DNA of 64,000 nt from Bacteroidaceae bacterium (GCA_017465905.1 JAFTVE010000047.1:62001-126000), one strand, 5' to 3'; counted from the first letter of the stretch, positions 53,742 through 61,532 are shown. Translations and numbers: made by a program. Notes: generated by a model not told the origin, from the sequence alone.

Positions 53742-55031
53742 GTGCAAGTATACAATAAAAACATCGGATATACGCTTCTGCGCAGCCTTTGGGTAAACCC
53801 CATCATCAGCCTGTCGCTGCGTCGCCTTGTCGTGCGAGGCAAGGAAAACCTGCCCAAGGACGGGGCCGTCATCATCGGTAGCAACCACACCAATGCGTTG
53901 CTCGACCCCTTGGTGATACTCCGCTCGATGAACCGCGCCACCGTCTTTATGACACGTGCCGACATCTTCCGCCGTCCCCTCCTGCAGAAGGTATTCACCT
54001 TCCTCAAGATGCTGCCCATCTACCGCATCCGCGATGGCTATGCCGCCGTGAAGCAAAACGAGGAGATCATACGCAAGTGCGTCGATGTGCTCCGCCACCG
54101 CTACCCGCTGGCCCTCTTCCCCGAGGCCACACACCGCCCCAAGCACTCGCTCATGGGCCTGAGCAAAGGCATCTTCCACATCGCCCTCGAGGCCAACAAG
54201 CAGTTTGGCCATGAGAAGCCCGTCTACATCGTGCCCACCGGCATAGAGTATGGCCGCTACTTCCGCTACCGCTCCAACGCGGTGGTTACCTATGGCGAGC
54301 CCATCAACGTCACCGAGTTTGTGCGCCAGCACGAGGGTGAGGTCACCCCAGCCCGTCTGCTGGCCATGCTGCGCGAGGAGCTGGCCCGTCGCATGAGCGA
54401 GCTCATTGCCTTCGTGCCCGACACCGAGGACTACGATGCCCGCTGGGAGCTCACCAAGCTATGTACCGCCCAGTCGGCCCCCCTGTCGCCTGCCGAGCGC
54501 CTCACTCTCAACCGTACTGCCATCGCCCACATCGTGGAGAAGACCGACAGCGACCCCGAGGCCGCCCAAGCCCTCTACGCCGATGCCTTGGCATTCAAGA
54601 AGGAGCGTCGCCTGCGCCGCATACACCCCTCGTCCACCGGGCATAAGCACCCCCTCATCGCCTCCATCGGCAACACCGTGGCCCTGCTCTGCGCCCTGCC
54701 CTACTATCTCTTCTGTGCACTGGTGACCCTCCCCTCATGGGTGACCTCCCACTGCATCGTGAGCAAGCTCAAGGACAAGGCCTTCAGCAACACCGCCCGC
54801 TTGGGTGTGAACCTCGCCCTGTGGCCCCTGCTCATCATCATCTGGAGCATCGTGGCCCTGTGCACCCTGCCTCTGGTGCCCGCCCTGCTGGCCATCCTCC
54901 TGCTGTTGCCTGCCGTAGCCTTCTTCTACGACTACAACGCCTTCGCCCTCCACACCTGGAGCGACTGGCAATGGACACGGGCCAAGCACCTGCACGCCCG
55001 CCTCAAGGAGCTGCTCCGTAGGTGCAAGTGA
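53742..55031 (+). CDS. PlsC-like acyltransferase with C-terminal membrane domain
   Basis: A 429-residue lysophospholipid/glycerolipid acyltransferase. The catalytic motif is NHTNALLD (His49 and Asp55, the HX5D variant seen in many Bacteroidales members), with the glycerol-phosphate binding motif FPEATH (126-131; Gly-to-Ala relative to FPEGT). Two or three TM helices occupy about 310-400. The start is GTG at 53742 (MQVYNK), since no ATG precedes the conserved region. Probable role: second acylation step of phospholipid synthesis or acyl remodelling. Confidence 0.87.
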   Translation: MQVYNKNIGYTLLRSLWVNPIISLSLRRLVVRGKENLPKDGAVIIGSNHTNALLDPLVILRSMNRATVFMTRADIFRRPLLQKVFTFLKMLPIYRIRDGYAAVKQNEEIIRKCVDVLRHRYPLALFPEATHRPKHSLMGLSKGIFHIALEANKQFGHEKPVYIVPTGIEYGRYFRYRSNAVVTYGEPINVTEFVRQHEGEVTPARLLAMLREELARRMSELIAFVPDTEDYDARWELTKLCTAQSAPLSPAERLTLNRTAIAHIVEKTDSDPEAAQALYADALAFKKERRLRRIHPSSTGHKHPLIASIGNTVALLCALPYYLFCALVTLPSWVTSHCIVSKLKDKAFSNTARLGVNLALWPLLIIIWSIVALCTLPLVPALLAILLLLPAVAFFYDYNAFALHTWSDWQWTRAKHLHARLKELLRRCK

Positions 55032-55055
55032 TGCCTTTCGGATACAAACAATAAA

Positions 55056-55086
55056 CTCCCGACTCTCATTCCTGTAAGGTCGGGAG
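55056..55086. terminator. Bidirectional terminator between PlsC-like and DUF262-HNH genes
   Basis: CTCCCGAC (55056-55063) pairs with GTCGGGAG (55079-55086); T-rich sequence follows on both strands. Confidence 0.7.
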
Positions 55087-55087
55087 C

Positions 55088-56212
55088 TTATTTTGCTCCC
55101 TTGCGTCGGTTACAATCGCGACATAGCATTTGGCAATTTTCGATGACAGTACGGCCTCCTTCACGCCATGGGGTGATGTGGTCGCCTTCCATAAACTCGA
55201 GGTCGAACTCTTTGCCGCATATCGTGCAGCGATGGGCTTGCTGCTCCCATACGGCCAGTTTGATGTCGTCGGGGAAGGCACGCAAATCAAGATAGTGCTC
55301 ATCGCCAGTCAGCACGTAGGGGATAATGCCCTGCTTGCGCTCCACCTCACTATCGCGTATCAACTCTGATATGCGCTTGCCAAGTGCAGCGGTGTCGAGT
55401 GCTTCGCTTCCAAACTTATCATATAGCTCTGCCCAGTCGAGTCCCTTCATTATCTTCTTGAACTTCCTCATATCGAAGTTGGTGATGGCCCAGTTGAGCA
55501 CGGTTTGGAAATATGTCCATAGGTTATTGGCATTGGGGTCGTGCTGATGCTGTGCCATATAGCCGAGCAGTGTCTGTCGCTTGCCTTGACGTGTCTCGTG
55601 GTCGGCCATCCATTGAAGGGCTGTCTTTAGATAGTCCTGACGTATGGGTGTGCCGTTCACCAAATCTTTGCCGAGGCGATAGGCTCCGCAGTTCGATTTG
55701 GAGAAATGGCGCTTGGCATCGCTCACGAAGGGACCCGCATAGATAGCATTGTTTATCTCCTGCTCGTTGAGCGGCTTGCCGGCTATATTGATGGTCTTGA
55801 ACCATTCGAGCTTCTCCGATGCATCGCCCTCGCATACATATACGGTGAGTCGATAGTCGAGGATACGGCGTTGCACATCTTCGGGTTGGTTGAAGAAGTT
55901 CTTGAAGTCATACGAATACTTGCCTGCCACGTATTCACATAGTGAAAGCGTACGTTGCTGCCCATCCATTACTTCGTAGGGGCATTCGGCATCATCGCTT
56001 CGGCGTACCCAATACATCACGTTCAAGGGGTATCCACGCAGTACGGTGGTGATAACGGCTTGCTGCTCCTTCTCGCTATAGATAAACTCGCGTTGATAAG
56101 GCGGACGAATGTCGAGCAATCCATCATAGCCTCTTACGCCCTGTTCGTCGTTGTTCATATAGCCACGGGTAATCTCGCCCACGGTCACTTCTATTTGCTT
56201 AATCGTCATCAT
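55088..56212 (-). CDS. DUF262 domain protein with C-terminal HNH endonuclease
   Basis: A 374-residue protein. Residues about 1-200 are a DUF262 (GmrS/ParB-like) domain with IRPPYQREFIY and the DGQQR motif (83-87). The C-terminal 46 residues are an HNH nuclease: zinc ligands Cys329/Cys332 and Cys364/Cys367, catalytic GDHI (Asp344-His345), and Asn359. The start at 56212 overlaps the methyltransferase stop (ATGA), so translation is coupled. DUF262-nuclease proteins act in anti-phage defence (GmrSD, BrxU, SspE); a restriction role with the coupled methyltransferase is inferred. Confidence 0.88.
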   Translation of the reverse strand: MMTIKQIEVTVGEITRGYMNNDEQGVRGYDGLLDIRPPYQREFIYSEKEQQAVITTVLRGYPLNVMYWVRRSDDAECPYEVMDGQQRTLSLCEYVAGKYSYDFKNFFNQPEDVQRRILDYRLTVYVCEGDASEKLEWFKTINIAGKPLNEQEINNAIYAGPFVSDAKRHFSKSNCGAYRLGKDLVNGTPIRQDYLKTALQWMADHETRQGKRQTLLGYMAQHQHDPNANNLWTYFQTVLNWAITNFDMRKFKKIMKGLDWAELYDKFGSEALDTAALGKRISELIRDSEVERKQGIIPYVLTGDEHYLDLRAFPDDIKLAVWEQQAHRCTICGKEFDLEFMEGDHITPWREGGRTVIENCQMLCRDCNRRKGAK

Positions 56213-57300
56213 AGCTTTCTTGGATGTTTGTTGCGGATTAAAATTCGTGCATATTGACGTTCTCCTTTGACTACTCCACAACCGCCTCTATCTTGCGGGT
56301 GTGGAACATAATTTAGACTCTCCAATATTTCTTTCGGTGCAGATGCTCTTGTATTACCACAGGCTTGCCATATTATTTCAAACTGCTCCGGGTTATATTT
56401 ATCTAAGAATGTAATAGGAACTCCCATTAGTTCAGTGTAGTTGAAAGGAATATCAGCTGTTTTTCCTACATTAATAGCATTATAATTATCATAGCTTGGA
56501 TATTCTTCAGGTGAATAATGACAAACTAAATCAAGTTCCTCGTGCCGTTTATAATGATCAAGGTTGGTGAACCATCTAATTCCCTTTACACGTATATATC
56601 GCTTCCCATCGTCATCTAGCCCACATCCTGCGGCATTCATCGGATAATCATCTGGAACATTAAATTTGCGGTCGCCGCTTGTAATGCTCGGTCCTAACCA
56701 TACTTTATTATCTTTAATCAGTGGAAACACCTCTTTGTATGTAATAGCATTGACATTACCGATAATCAAAAATTTCTTCTCGTAGTCCATCAACTGCGCA
56801 ACATACTCCCTAAATAAAGAGAATGGAGGATTGGTGACCACAATGTCTGCTTGCTTCAACAATTCTATGCACTCAGGGTCACGGAAGTCACCCGTCTTTA
56901 AGGTAGTGATTACGTTCTTCTCATTCTGCAATAGGTAGCGCACATCCGATAGGTCTACTGCGCCATCGCCATTCATATCGCGCACCTCAGTAATCTCTAC
57001 CTTATAGGCAATCTTCTTGGGTTCGTCGGTAAAGTCGCCAAAGTCTATCATCAGTTCGTTTCCCTGCACGGGCGAACCATTATAGCAAGTGCAGATGAGC
57101 TTTTTCAACCCCAGCTGATTGAAGCGAAGCGCAAAGTATTTGAAGAAATTGCTTTCGTAGGGGTCGTCACAATTGCAGAGCACCACCTTGTCGCGGAAGT
57201 GTGGCCAGTAGTGTTGTAGTTCACGCTCAATGTCGGTTAACTGCGTATAGAATTCATCTTTACGCGCCAGTCGTGCAGCTGTTAGGTTTTCATTTGGCAT
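56209..57300 (-). CDS. M.EcoRI-like adenine-specific DNA methyltransferase
   Basis: A 363-residue N6-adenine methyltransferase clearly of the M.EcoRI family: RKDEFYTQLTDIERELQHYW, CNCDDPYESNFFKYFALRF, motif IV NPPF (157-160), and the distal GVPITFLDKYNPEQFEIIW. M.EcoRI methylates GAATTC; the same target here is a reasonable guess, not proven. Relative to M.EcoRI as I recall it there is an insert with an EF-hand/dockerin-like loop (DMNGDGAVDLSD, 108-119). No R.EcoRI homologue is in the window; the downstream, overlapping gene encodes DUF262-HNH instead. Confidence 0.92.
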   Translation of the reverse strand: MPNENLTAARLARKDEFYTQLTDIERELQHYWPHFRDKVVLCNCDDPYESNFFKYFALRFNQLGLKKLICTCYNGSPVQGNELMIDFGDFTDEPKKIAYKVEITEVRDMNGDGAVDLSDVRYLLQNEKNVITTLKTGDFRDPECIELLKQADIVVTNPPFSLFREYVAQLMDYEKKFLIIGNVNAITYKEVFPLIKDNKVWLGPSITSGDRKFNVPDDYPMNAAGCGLDDDGKRYIRVKGIRWFTNLDHYKRHEELDLVCHYSPEEYPSYDNYNAINVGKTADIPFNYTELMGVPITFLDKYNPEQFEIIWQACGNTRASAPKEILESLNYVPHPQDRGGCGVVKGERQYARILIRNKHPRKL

Positions 57301-57345
57301 AATGATCGATAGTCGTTATCGCACCCAACTATCAATCACGCCATG

Positions 57346-57458
57346 ACGCAATAGGGGCATAAAGAGAGCGTGATGCTCCTTATTGCGTATAGCAAGAGGC
57401 GGCGTCGGATGGAGCCTCTGTCAATCATAAGAATGCATCACGCTGAACGTGATTGCAT
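57346..57458 (-). promoter_or_regulatory. Three hairpins upstream of the methyltransferase
   Basis: 57346-57360 with 57373-57388 (ACGCAATA core); AGAGGC with GCCTCT around 57395-57420; AATGCATCACG with CGTGATTGCATT around 57432-57459 (one bulge). They may be operators or leader structures. A weak -7-like TACCTTCG lies further up at 57655-57648 on the minus strand. I see nothing in 57460-57640. Confidence 0.45.
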
Positions 57459-57709
57459 TGCTAAAATTGATTGAACAGAAGCAAACCCATACGGTTCGCC
57501 TGTCACATATTATTTCGTGCTTGTTATACCTTTTTAGAGTTTCCGACGCTCTTGGCTATACGCGAAATAATAGCGAATGCTTAAATTTTCCAATATGTCT
57601 TGTAGTCCACTTCGCCAACCTTTGGGAAGGGTGAAGGGGACAACGATGCGAAGGTACTACATTTTTCTGAGATTTGAGGTATGGATACCGCTTTTTCTCT
57701 CGGCAAGTC

Positions 57710-57910
57710 TTGTGGTTATAAAATATTACCTATGTTTGCATAAATAACCTACTATCATGGAAAAGTACAAGTGCAGCAAGCGCGATATGAGGAGACATTG
57801 CAAACCATCCGCGCCATCGGTCAGGAGCTGATGGCTGTATGACGGAAGAGCGATTACTGGTTTAGCACATTCAGGCTTAAATCCCTACCCTCAATGCGAG
57901 AGTAGGGATT
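57710..57910 (+). ncRNA. Possible small transcript (promoter, short ORF, terminator)
   Basis: A -7 element TATGTTTG (57731-57738) with TTG at 57710-57712, then an ATG at 57757 with a 24-codon frame (MEKYKCSKRDMRRHC...), and a terminator-like hairpin (57880-57892 with 57898-57910, 12 of 13 pairs). A second frame across the same bases reads QVQQARYEETLQTIRAIGQE and looks more like real coding sequence, so this may instead be the tail of a decayed gene. Confidence 0.3.
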
Positions 57911-58184
57911 GTTATTTATGAAATGCGCAACATTTACGCAAAAGTTTACGCAAAAGTTGCACTTGTAACTATTATGTAAATCAGTGCGTAATGCACCAAC
58001 TTGCGCAAATCTTTGTTTGGCTACTGTTTTTTGTTTATGGTTATGATGGATGAAACTCACAACTCATAACTCCTCTCTCCCGAAGTTTCCCCTCGTGGGA
58101 CGGTAGTAGCCCCTGTCATGATGCACATGCTTCGATTTCTTGATTTTCATAGGCGATAGGGATTTTTCTAAGGTTTCAATTAAT

Positions 58185-58272
58185 TTTCTATCTGCAGGCA
58201 GAATACTTTCTACTTGCAGATAGAATAGTTTCTATTTGCAATTAGAAACATTTCTATTCGCGAATAGAAACA
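58185..58272. repeat. Tandem array of four 22-bp palindromic units (element 2)
   Basis: Units start at 58185, 58207, 58229 and 58251. The last core, TTTCTATTCGCGAATAGAAA, is a perfect 20-bp palindrome followed by CA; the others keep TTTCTA...TAGAA with changed centres. Confidence 0.9.
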
Positions 58273-58346
58273 TTTTTCTCTTTGCCCAACAAAGATGATC
58301 TTTTGTTCCATTTTTTTTTGCAAGCTAATCTTGTTTAATAATCTGC

Positions 58347-58469
58347 AAGCGTACGGTCTGTTATCACCTGCGCACGCTCTGCGGCAAAGGCTACATCGAG
58401 CGCATCCGTCAAGGTGTATATCGCAAGGTGGTGAAGCGTGTGAACAGAAAAAACAGACCTGCAGCATAG
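58347..58469 (+). pseudogene. Winged-helix-like coding remnant inside element 2
   Basis: About 40 codons in frame to a TAG at 58467: KRTVCYHLRTLCGKGYIERI, then RQGVYRKVVKRV. The pattern resembles a short winged-helix DNA-binding segment (YHLRxLCxKGYIxRxxxGVY). No start or upstream domain is visible. Confidence 0.4.
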
Positions 58470-58660
58470 ATTTGCGCAAATTGTTGCGTTATACGCTGAA
58501 AATCATCGGAGTTGCAAGTGCAACTTTTGCGTAAACTTTTGCGTAAATACTTGCGTAAATGATGCGAGTACAATAGGGTATAGGCGATAGTAAACAGAGA
58601 ACTCCCTCTCGGATGGCCTGAGAAGGAGTTCTTTTCTTTATGATTTGTATCTCTCCGAGT

Positions 58661-59974
58661 TTAGAAGAGGTAGTTGAAGCCGATGTTGTTCCATAGCTTC
58701 TGGCCATCGCGACCATCGAGGGCGCGGGCCATCTCGAAGGAGATGACGAAGTTGCGGTTCATCACTATCTTCACACCGCATCCTGCGGTGGCGTGGAGCT
58801 TCTCTTCGTTGCCCGAGTAGAAGGGGTTGAGTGGGTTGAGCTCACCGCCTGCAGCCTTGTACGCTGCCTTCTGCTCTTCGAGGCGGTAGGGCTGGATGAC
58901 CTGACCCATGTCGAAGAAGGGGTTGAGGGCGATGTGCCAGTTCTGGTTGATGAAGCGGAAGTTGACGATGCGCCAGCGGAACTCGGTGTTGAGCCATGCT
59001 ATGCCGTTGCCCACTACGCCGTTGCGGTTGATGCCGCGCACGGAGGCGTTGCCGCCCAAGCCCTCGGTGTAGACCTTGCGGAAGAAGAGGGTGTTGAGGT
59101 TGTTGATGAAGTAGTAGGGTATCTCGCCGGCGAGCTTGGTCTGTATGCCCAGGCGGTAGGCGAAGGTGAGGCGGTCTTTCCATACGGGTACGTAGTGGCT
59201 GCCCACGAAGGTGAAGCCGAGGTTGCTGTAGCCTGCGCGGTCGATGATGTCGGGGGCGCCCACGAGGGTGGCTTCGATGTTGACACCGCGGGTGGGGTCG
59301 CTATCGTGGTCGCGGGTGTCGTAGACGAGGCCTGCCTTGAGTTGGAGCACGTTGCCGCCGTGGGCTTCGTTGTCGCGGATGAGGCCTGCGGTGCGGTAGA
59401 GGTCGTAGAGCGATACTTGGTCCTTGTACTTGTCCATGGTGACATCGCTCGTCACTATATTATAGTATCCTATACCGGCAGCCCAGTGGAGGTTGCCCGT
59501 GATGCGGCGTTGCAGGCTGGTGACAAAGCGGAACTGATTGCGGCGCATCCAGTAGAATGCCGACTTCTCTCCATCGGCCACGCCAAAGTCCGTACCGAAG
59601 TAGGGCGATGCGTAGCCGTTGAAGCCGTAGAAGTCGAACTTCTTGGCGTTGAAGTAGGTGCAGTCGAAGAAGAGCTTGCCGTCGGGGATGAGGGTCTTGA
59701 AATCGCCGTAGCAGCGGAGGAGAGATGAGCCGCCCGTGTAGGTGGAGGCCTCGAGGTTCACCTTGTAGTTGTAGGAGGGGTAGTTGGTGCCGTCGCCGTA
59801 GTTGAAGATGTCGACACAGGCGCCGTACTGGAAGCCGAGGTCGCTGTCCCAGCCCACTACGGGCAGGGGACCGAAGTTCCAACCCTTCTTGATAATCTCT
59901 TTACTGTCGTTCTCTTGTGCTGTGAGGCCGAGTGTGGCGGCGCCAATCAGCAGGATGGATAAGATGCGTTTCAT
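58661..59974 (-). CDS. Omp85/BamA-type surface antigen barrel protein
   Basis: A 437-residue outer-membrane protein: signal peptide (1-19), no POTRA domains visible, and a 16-strand-type barrel with Omp85 features, including GLVYDTRDHDSDPTRGVNIE (the DTRD motif), GNASVRGINRNGVVGNGIAW (the loop-6 region, where VRGxx is the family hallmark) and a final strand NNIGFNYLF. The lack of POTRA domains separates it from BamA; it may be a lipid- or protein-handling barrel of unknown function. Codons are GC-rich. Confidence 0.85.
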   Translation of the reverse strand: MKRILSILLIGAATLGLTAQENDSKEIIKKGWNFGPLPVVGWDSDLGFQYGACVDIFNYGDGTNYPSYNYKVNLEASTYTGGSSLLRCYGDFKTLIPDGKLFFDCTYFNAKKFDFYGFNGYASPYFGTDFGVADGEKSAFYWMRRNQFRFVTSLQRRITGNLHWAAGIGYYNIVTSDVTMDKYKDQVSLYDLYRTAGLIRDNEAHGGNVLQLKAGLVYDTRDHDSDPTRGVNIEATLVGAPDIIDRAGYSNLGFTFVGSHYVPVWKDRLTFAYRLGIQTKLAGEIPYYFINNLNTLFFRKVYTEGLGGNASVRGINRNGVVGNGIAWLNTEFRWRIVNFRFINQNWHIALNPFFDMGQVIQPYRLEEQKAAYKAAGGELNPLNPFYSGNEEKLHATAGCGVKIVMNRNFVISFEMARALDGRDGQKLWNNIGFNYLF

Positions 59975-60046
59975 AGGTTATGCGTTTTTTAGTTATGAGT
60001 CGTGAGTTGTGAGTCGTGAGTCAACTCTTCCCTCTTTTCTCTTCTC

Positions 60047-60805
60047 TTAAAAAGTTGTCTCTCCTTCGATGAAGTTCTCCATCCGCAGTTGCTCGCCGTC
60101 GAACACGGCATAGGTGCAGAGGTCGGTCCACTCGCCGAGGATGAGCAGGCGTGTGTCGCGCGAGAGCATCAGGTCGAGCTCTATGTGGCGGTGGCCGTAG
60201 ATGAAGAAGTTGATGTCGGGGTGCTGCTTCAGGTATTCCTTGGAGTAGAGGATGAGGGGTTCGTTTTGCTCGCCCATGTAGCGGGGCGCTCCCTCGCGCT
60301 CGTGCTTGAGGCGGCTGTGCTTGGCCCATTCAAGGCCGAAGTGTACGCTCCAGCGGGGATGTATGCCGGCAAAGAGCCATTGCAGTATGGGGTTGTGAAA
60401 CATGCCGCGCAGGAAACGGAACTTACGGTCGGGATCTCCCAGCCCGTCGCCGTGGGCGAGATAGAAGAGCTTGCCGCCAATATCCACCGTCATGGGCTCG
60501 TAGTGCATGATTGCACCGCACTCTTCGGTGAGGTAATTCTTGCACCAGATGTCGTGGTTGCCGATGAAGAAGTGTACCTCTACGCCACGGTCGGTGAGCT
60601 CGCTCACCTTGCCGAGGAAGCGCGTGTAGCCCTTGGGCACCACGTTGCGGTATTCAAACCAGAAGTCAAACATGTCGCCCAGCATATACACTGCTGTGGC
60701 TTTCTCCTTTATCTTGTCGAGAAAGTTTACCAGCCGCCTCTCGCGGGTACGCATCGAGGTGAGTGCGCGGCTGCCCAGATGTGCGTCGGAGATGAAGTAA
60801 ACCAT
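60047..60805 (-). CDS. lpxH: UDP-2,3-diacylglucosamine diphosphatase (LpxH)
   Basis: A 252-residue metallophosphoesterase of lipid A synthesis, cleaving UDP-2,3-diacylglucosamine to lipid X at the inner-membrane face. All metal motifs are seen: SDAHLG (Asp7, His9), GDMFDFW, GNHD, AHGDGLG and YGHRH. The start at 60805 (MVYFISDAH) is chosen because the 10 upstream codons are translated repeat sequence (GAATTC-type), not family sequence. Residues of the crown helices match Bacteroidales LpxH/LpxH-like proteins. Confidence 0.92.
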   Translation of the reverse strand: MVYFISDAHLGSRALTSMRTRERRLVNFLDKIKEKATAVYMLGDMFDFWFEYRNVVPKGYTRFLGKVSELTDRGVEVHFFIGNHDIWCKNYLTEECGAIMHYEPMTVDIGGKLFYLAHGDGLGDPDRKFRFLRGMFHNPILQWLFAGIHPRWSVHFGLEWAKHSRLKHEREGAPRYMGEQNEPLILYSKEYLKQHPDINFFIYGHRHIELDLMLSRDTRLLILGEWTDLCTYAVFDGEQLRMENFIEGETTF

Positions 60806-60810
60806 GATTG

Positions 60811-60919
60811 TTAATTCTGAATGCTGAATTCTCAATTATGAATTGCGTAGCCTATAGCGAGGGCTTATAGCGGCCTGGGCGCTTTGTTTTTTAGAATTCA
60901 TAATTCAAAATTCAGAATT
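60811..60919. repeat. GAATTC-rich intergenic repeat 3
   Basis: AATTCTGAATGCTGAATTCT (left) and a run of AGAATTCATAATTCAAAATT (right) flank about 55 bp. GAATTC occurs at 60826 and 60894. Confidence 0.7.
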
Positions 60920-60925
60920 GTGCTT

Positions 60926-61249
60926 TTACATAAATCCCAACTCTAATTTTGCCTCCTCGCTCATCATATCCTTGTCCCACTCGGGCTCGAATACGAGGTT
61001 GATGGTTGCCGATGTGATGCCCGTGATGCCCTCTACGCGCATGCGTACATCTTCCATTATGAAGTCCGCCGCAGGGCAGTTGGGGGCGGTGAGTGTCATG
61101 TCTACCTCGGCACGTCCGTCGTCCATCAGTTCGATACGGTAGATTAGTCCCAGGTCATATATGTTGACAGGGATCTCAGGGTCGTACACTGTTTTCAGTG
61201 CTTCGATGATGCGTTCTTGCAACGCCAATTTTTCATTTTCGTTCATCAT
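60926..61249 (-). CDS. SufT/MIP18-like (DUF59) iron-sulfur assembly factor
   Basis: A 107-residue DUF59 protein: LKTVYDPEIPVNIYDLGLIY, then VDMTLTAPNCPAADFI, with the conserved Cys in the APNCPAA motif, and a GITSATINLVFEPEWDKDMM end. Such proteins help Fe-S cluster assembly or carry to targets. The start is 61249 or 61246 (Met-Met); the longer frame would extend into the 73-bp repeat. The promoter sits inside that repeat, only a few bases before the start, suggesting a very short leader. Confidence 0.9.
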   Translation of the reverse strand: MMNENEKLALQERIIEALKTVYDPEIPVNIYDLGLIYRIELMDDGRAEVDMTLTAPNCPAADFIMEDVRMRVEGITGITSATINLVFEPEWDKDMMSEEAKLELGFM

Positions 61250-61256
61250 ATTGGGA

Positions 61257-61287
61257 CAAAGGTACGAATAAGCGAGCGAAATACAAA
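61257..61287 (-). promoter_or_regulatory. Promoter of the DUF59 gene inside the tandem repeat
   Basis: Minus strand: TTTG (61287-61284), a 19-nt spacer, TACCTTTG (61264-61257). Confidence 0.6.
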
Positions 61288-61409
61288 GTTTACTTTGTAA
61301 TTTTTCAGCGAGCGCGAGTACCTTCTTGGTTTTCATAAAGGTACGAATAAGCGAGCGAAATACAAAGTTTACTTTGTAATTTTTCAGCGAGCACGAGTAC
61401 CTTCTTGGT
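61258..61409. repeat. Tandem duplication of a 73-bp unit
   Basis: Units 61258-61330 and 61337-61409 differ at one base (GCGCGAG/GCACGAG). Each has outer arms AAGGTAC/GTACCTT and an inner palindrome TACAAAGTTTACTTTGTA. Confidence 0.9.
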
Positions 61410-61524
61410 AAGGCATAATGCGAATCTGGTCGCTAATGTTGCCGTATTCACAAAGAAACTGCATTATCTATAAGATTTTTGTTGCAAAATCCGTCAAAAC
61501 GTCGCGTATATGAGGAAAAAACTG

Positions 61525-61532
61525 TAATTTTG
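61525..61532 (+). promoter_or_regulatory. -7 element of leuB
   Basis: TAATTTTG, 47 nt before the ATG. No clear -33. Confidence 0.45.

Larger units (their letters stand above)
57932..58548. repeat. Symmetric repeat element 2 (two-block inverted arms around a 4 x 22-bp array)
   Basis: Outer arms 57932-57970 and 58510-58548 (39 bp, one mismatch) made of TTTACGCAAAAG direct repeats plus GTTGCACTTG; about 30 unrelated bp; inner arms TTGCGCAAATCT (58001-58012) and its complement (58468-58479). A 4 x 22-bp array lies almost exactly at the centre. A third TTTACGCAA unit extends the right side to about 58560. There is no intact gene inside. Confidence 0.85.

Noticed and set aside
58295-58534. 79-codon plus-strand ORF in element 2
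   Set aside because: It runs from a T-rich stretch into the right inverted arm. A different frame (58347-58469) looks more protein-like and is itself only a remnant.
58793-59728. 311-codon open frame on the plus strand opposite the Omp85-type gene
   Set aside because: The minus-strand protein has a signal peptide, DTRD and VRG motifs; the plus frame is an antisense by-product of GC-rich codons, rich in Val/Glu/Ala with no fold pattern.
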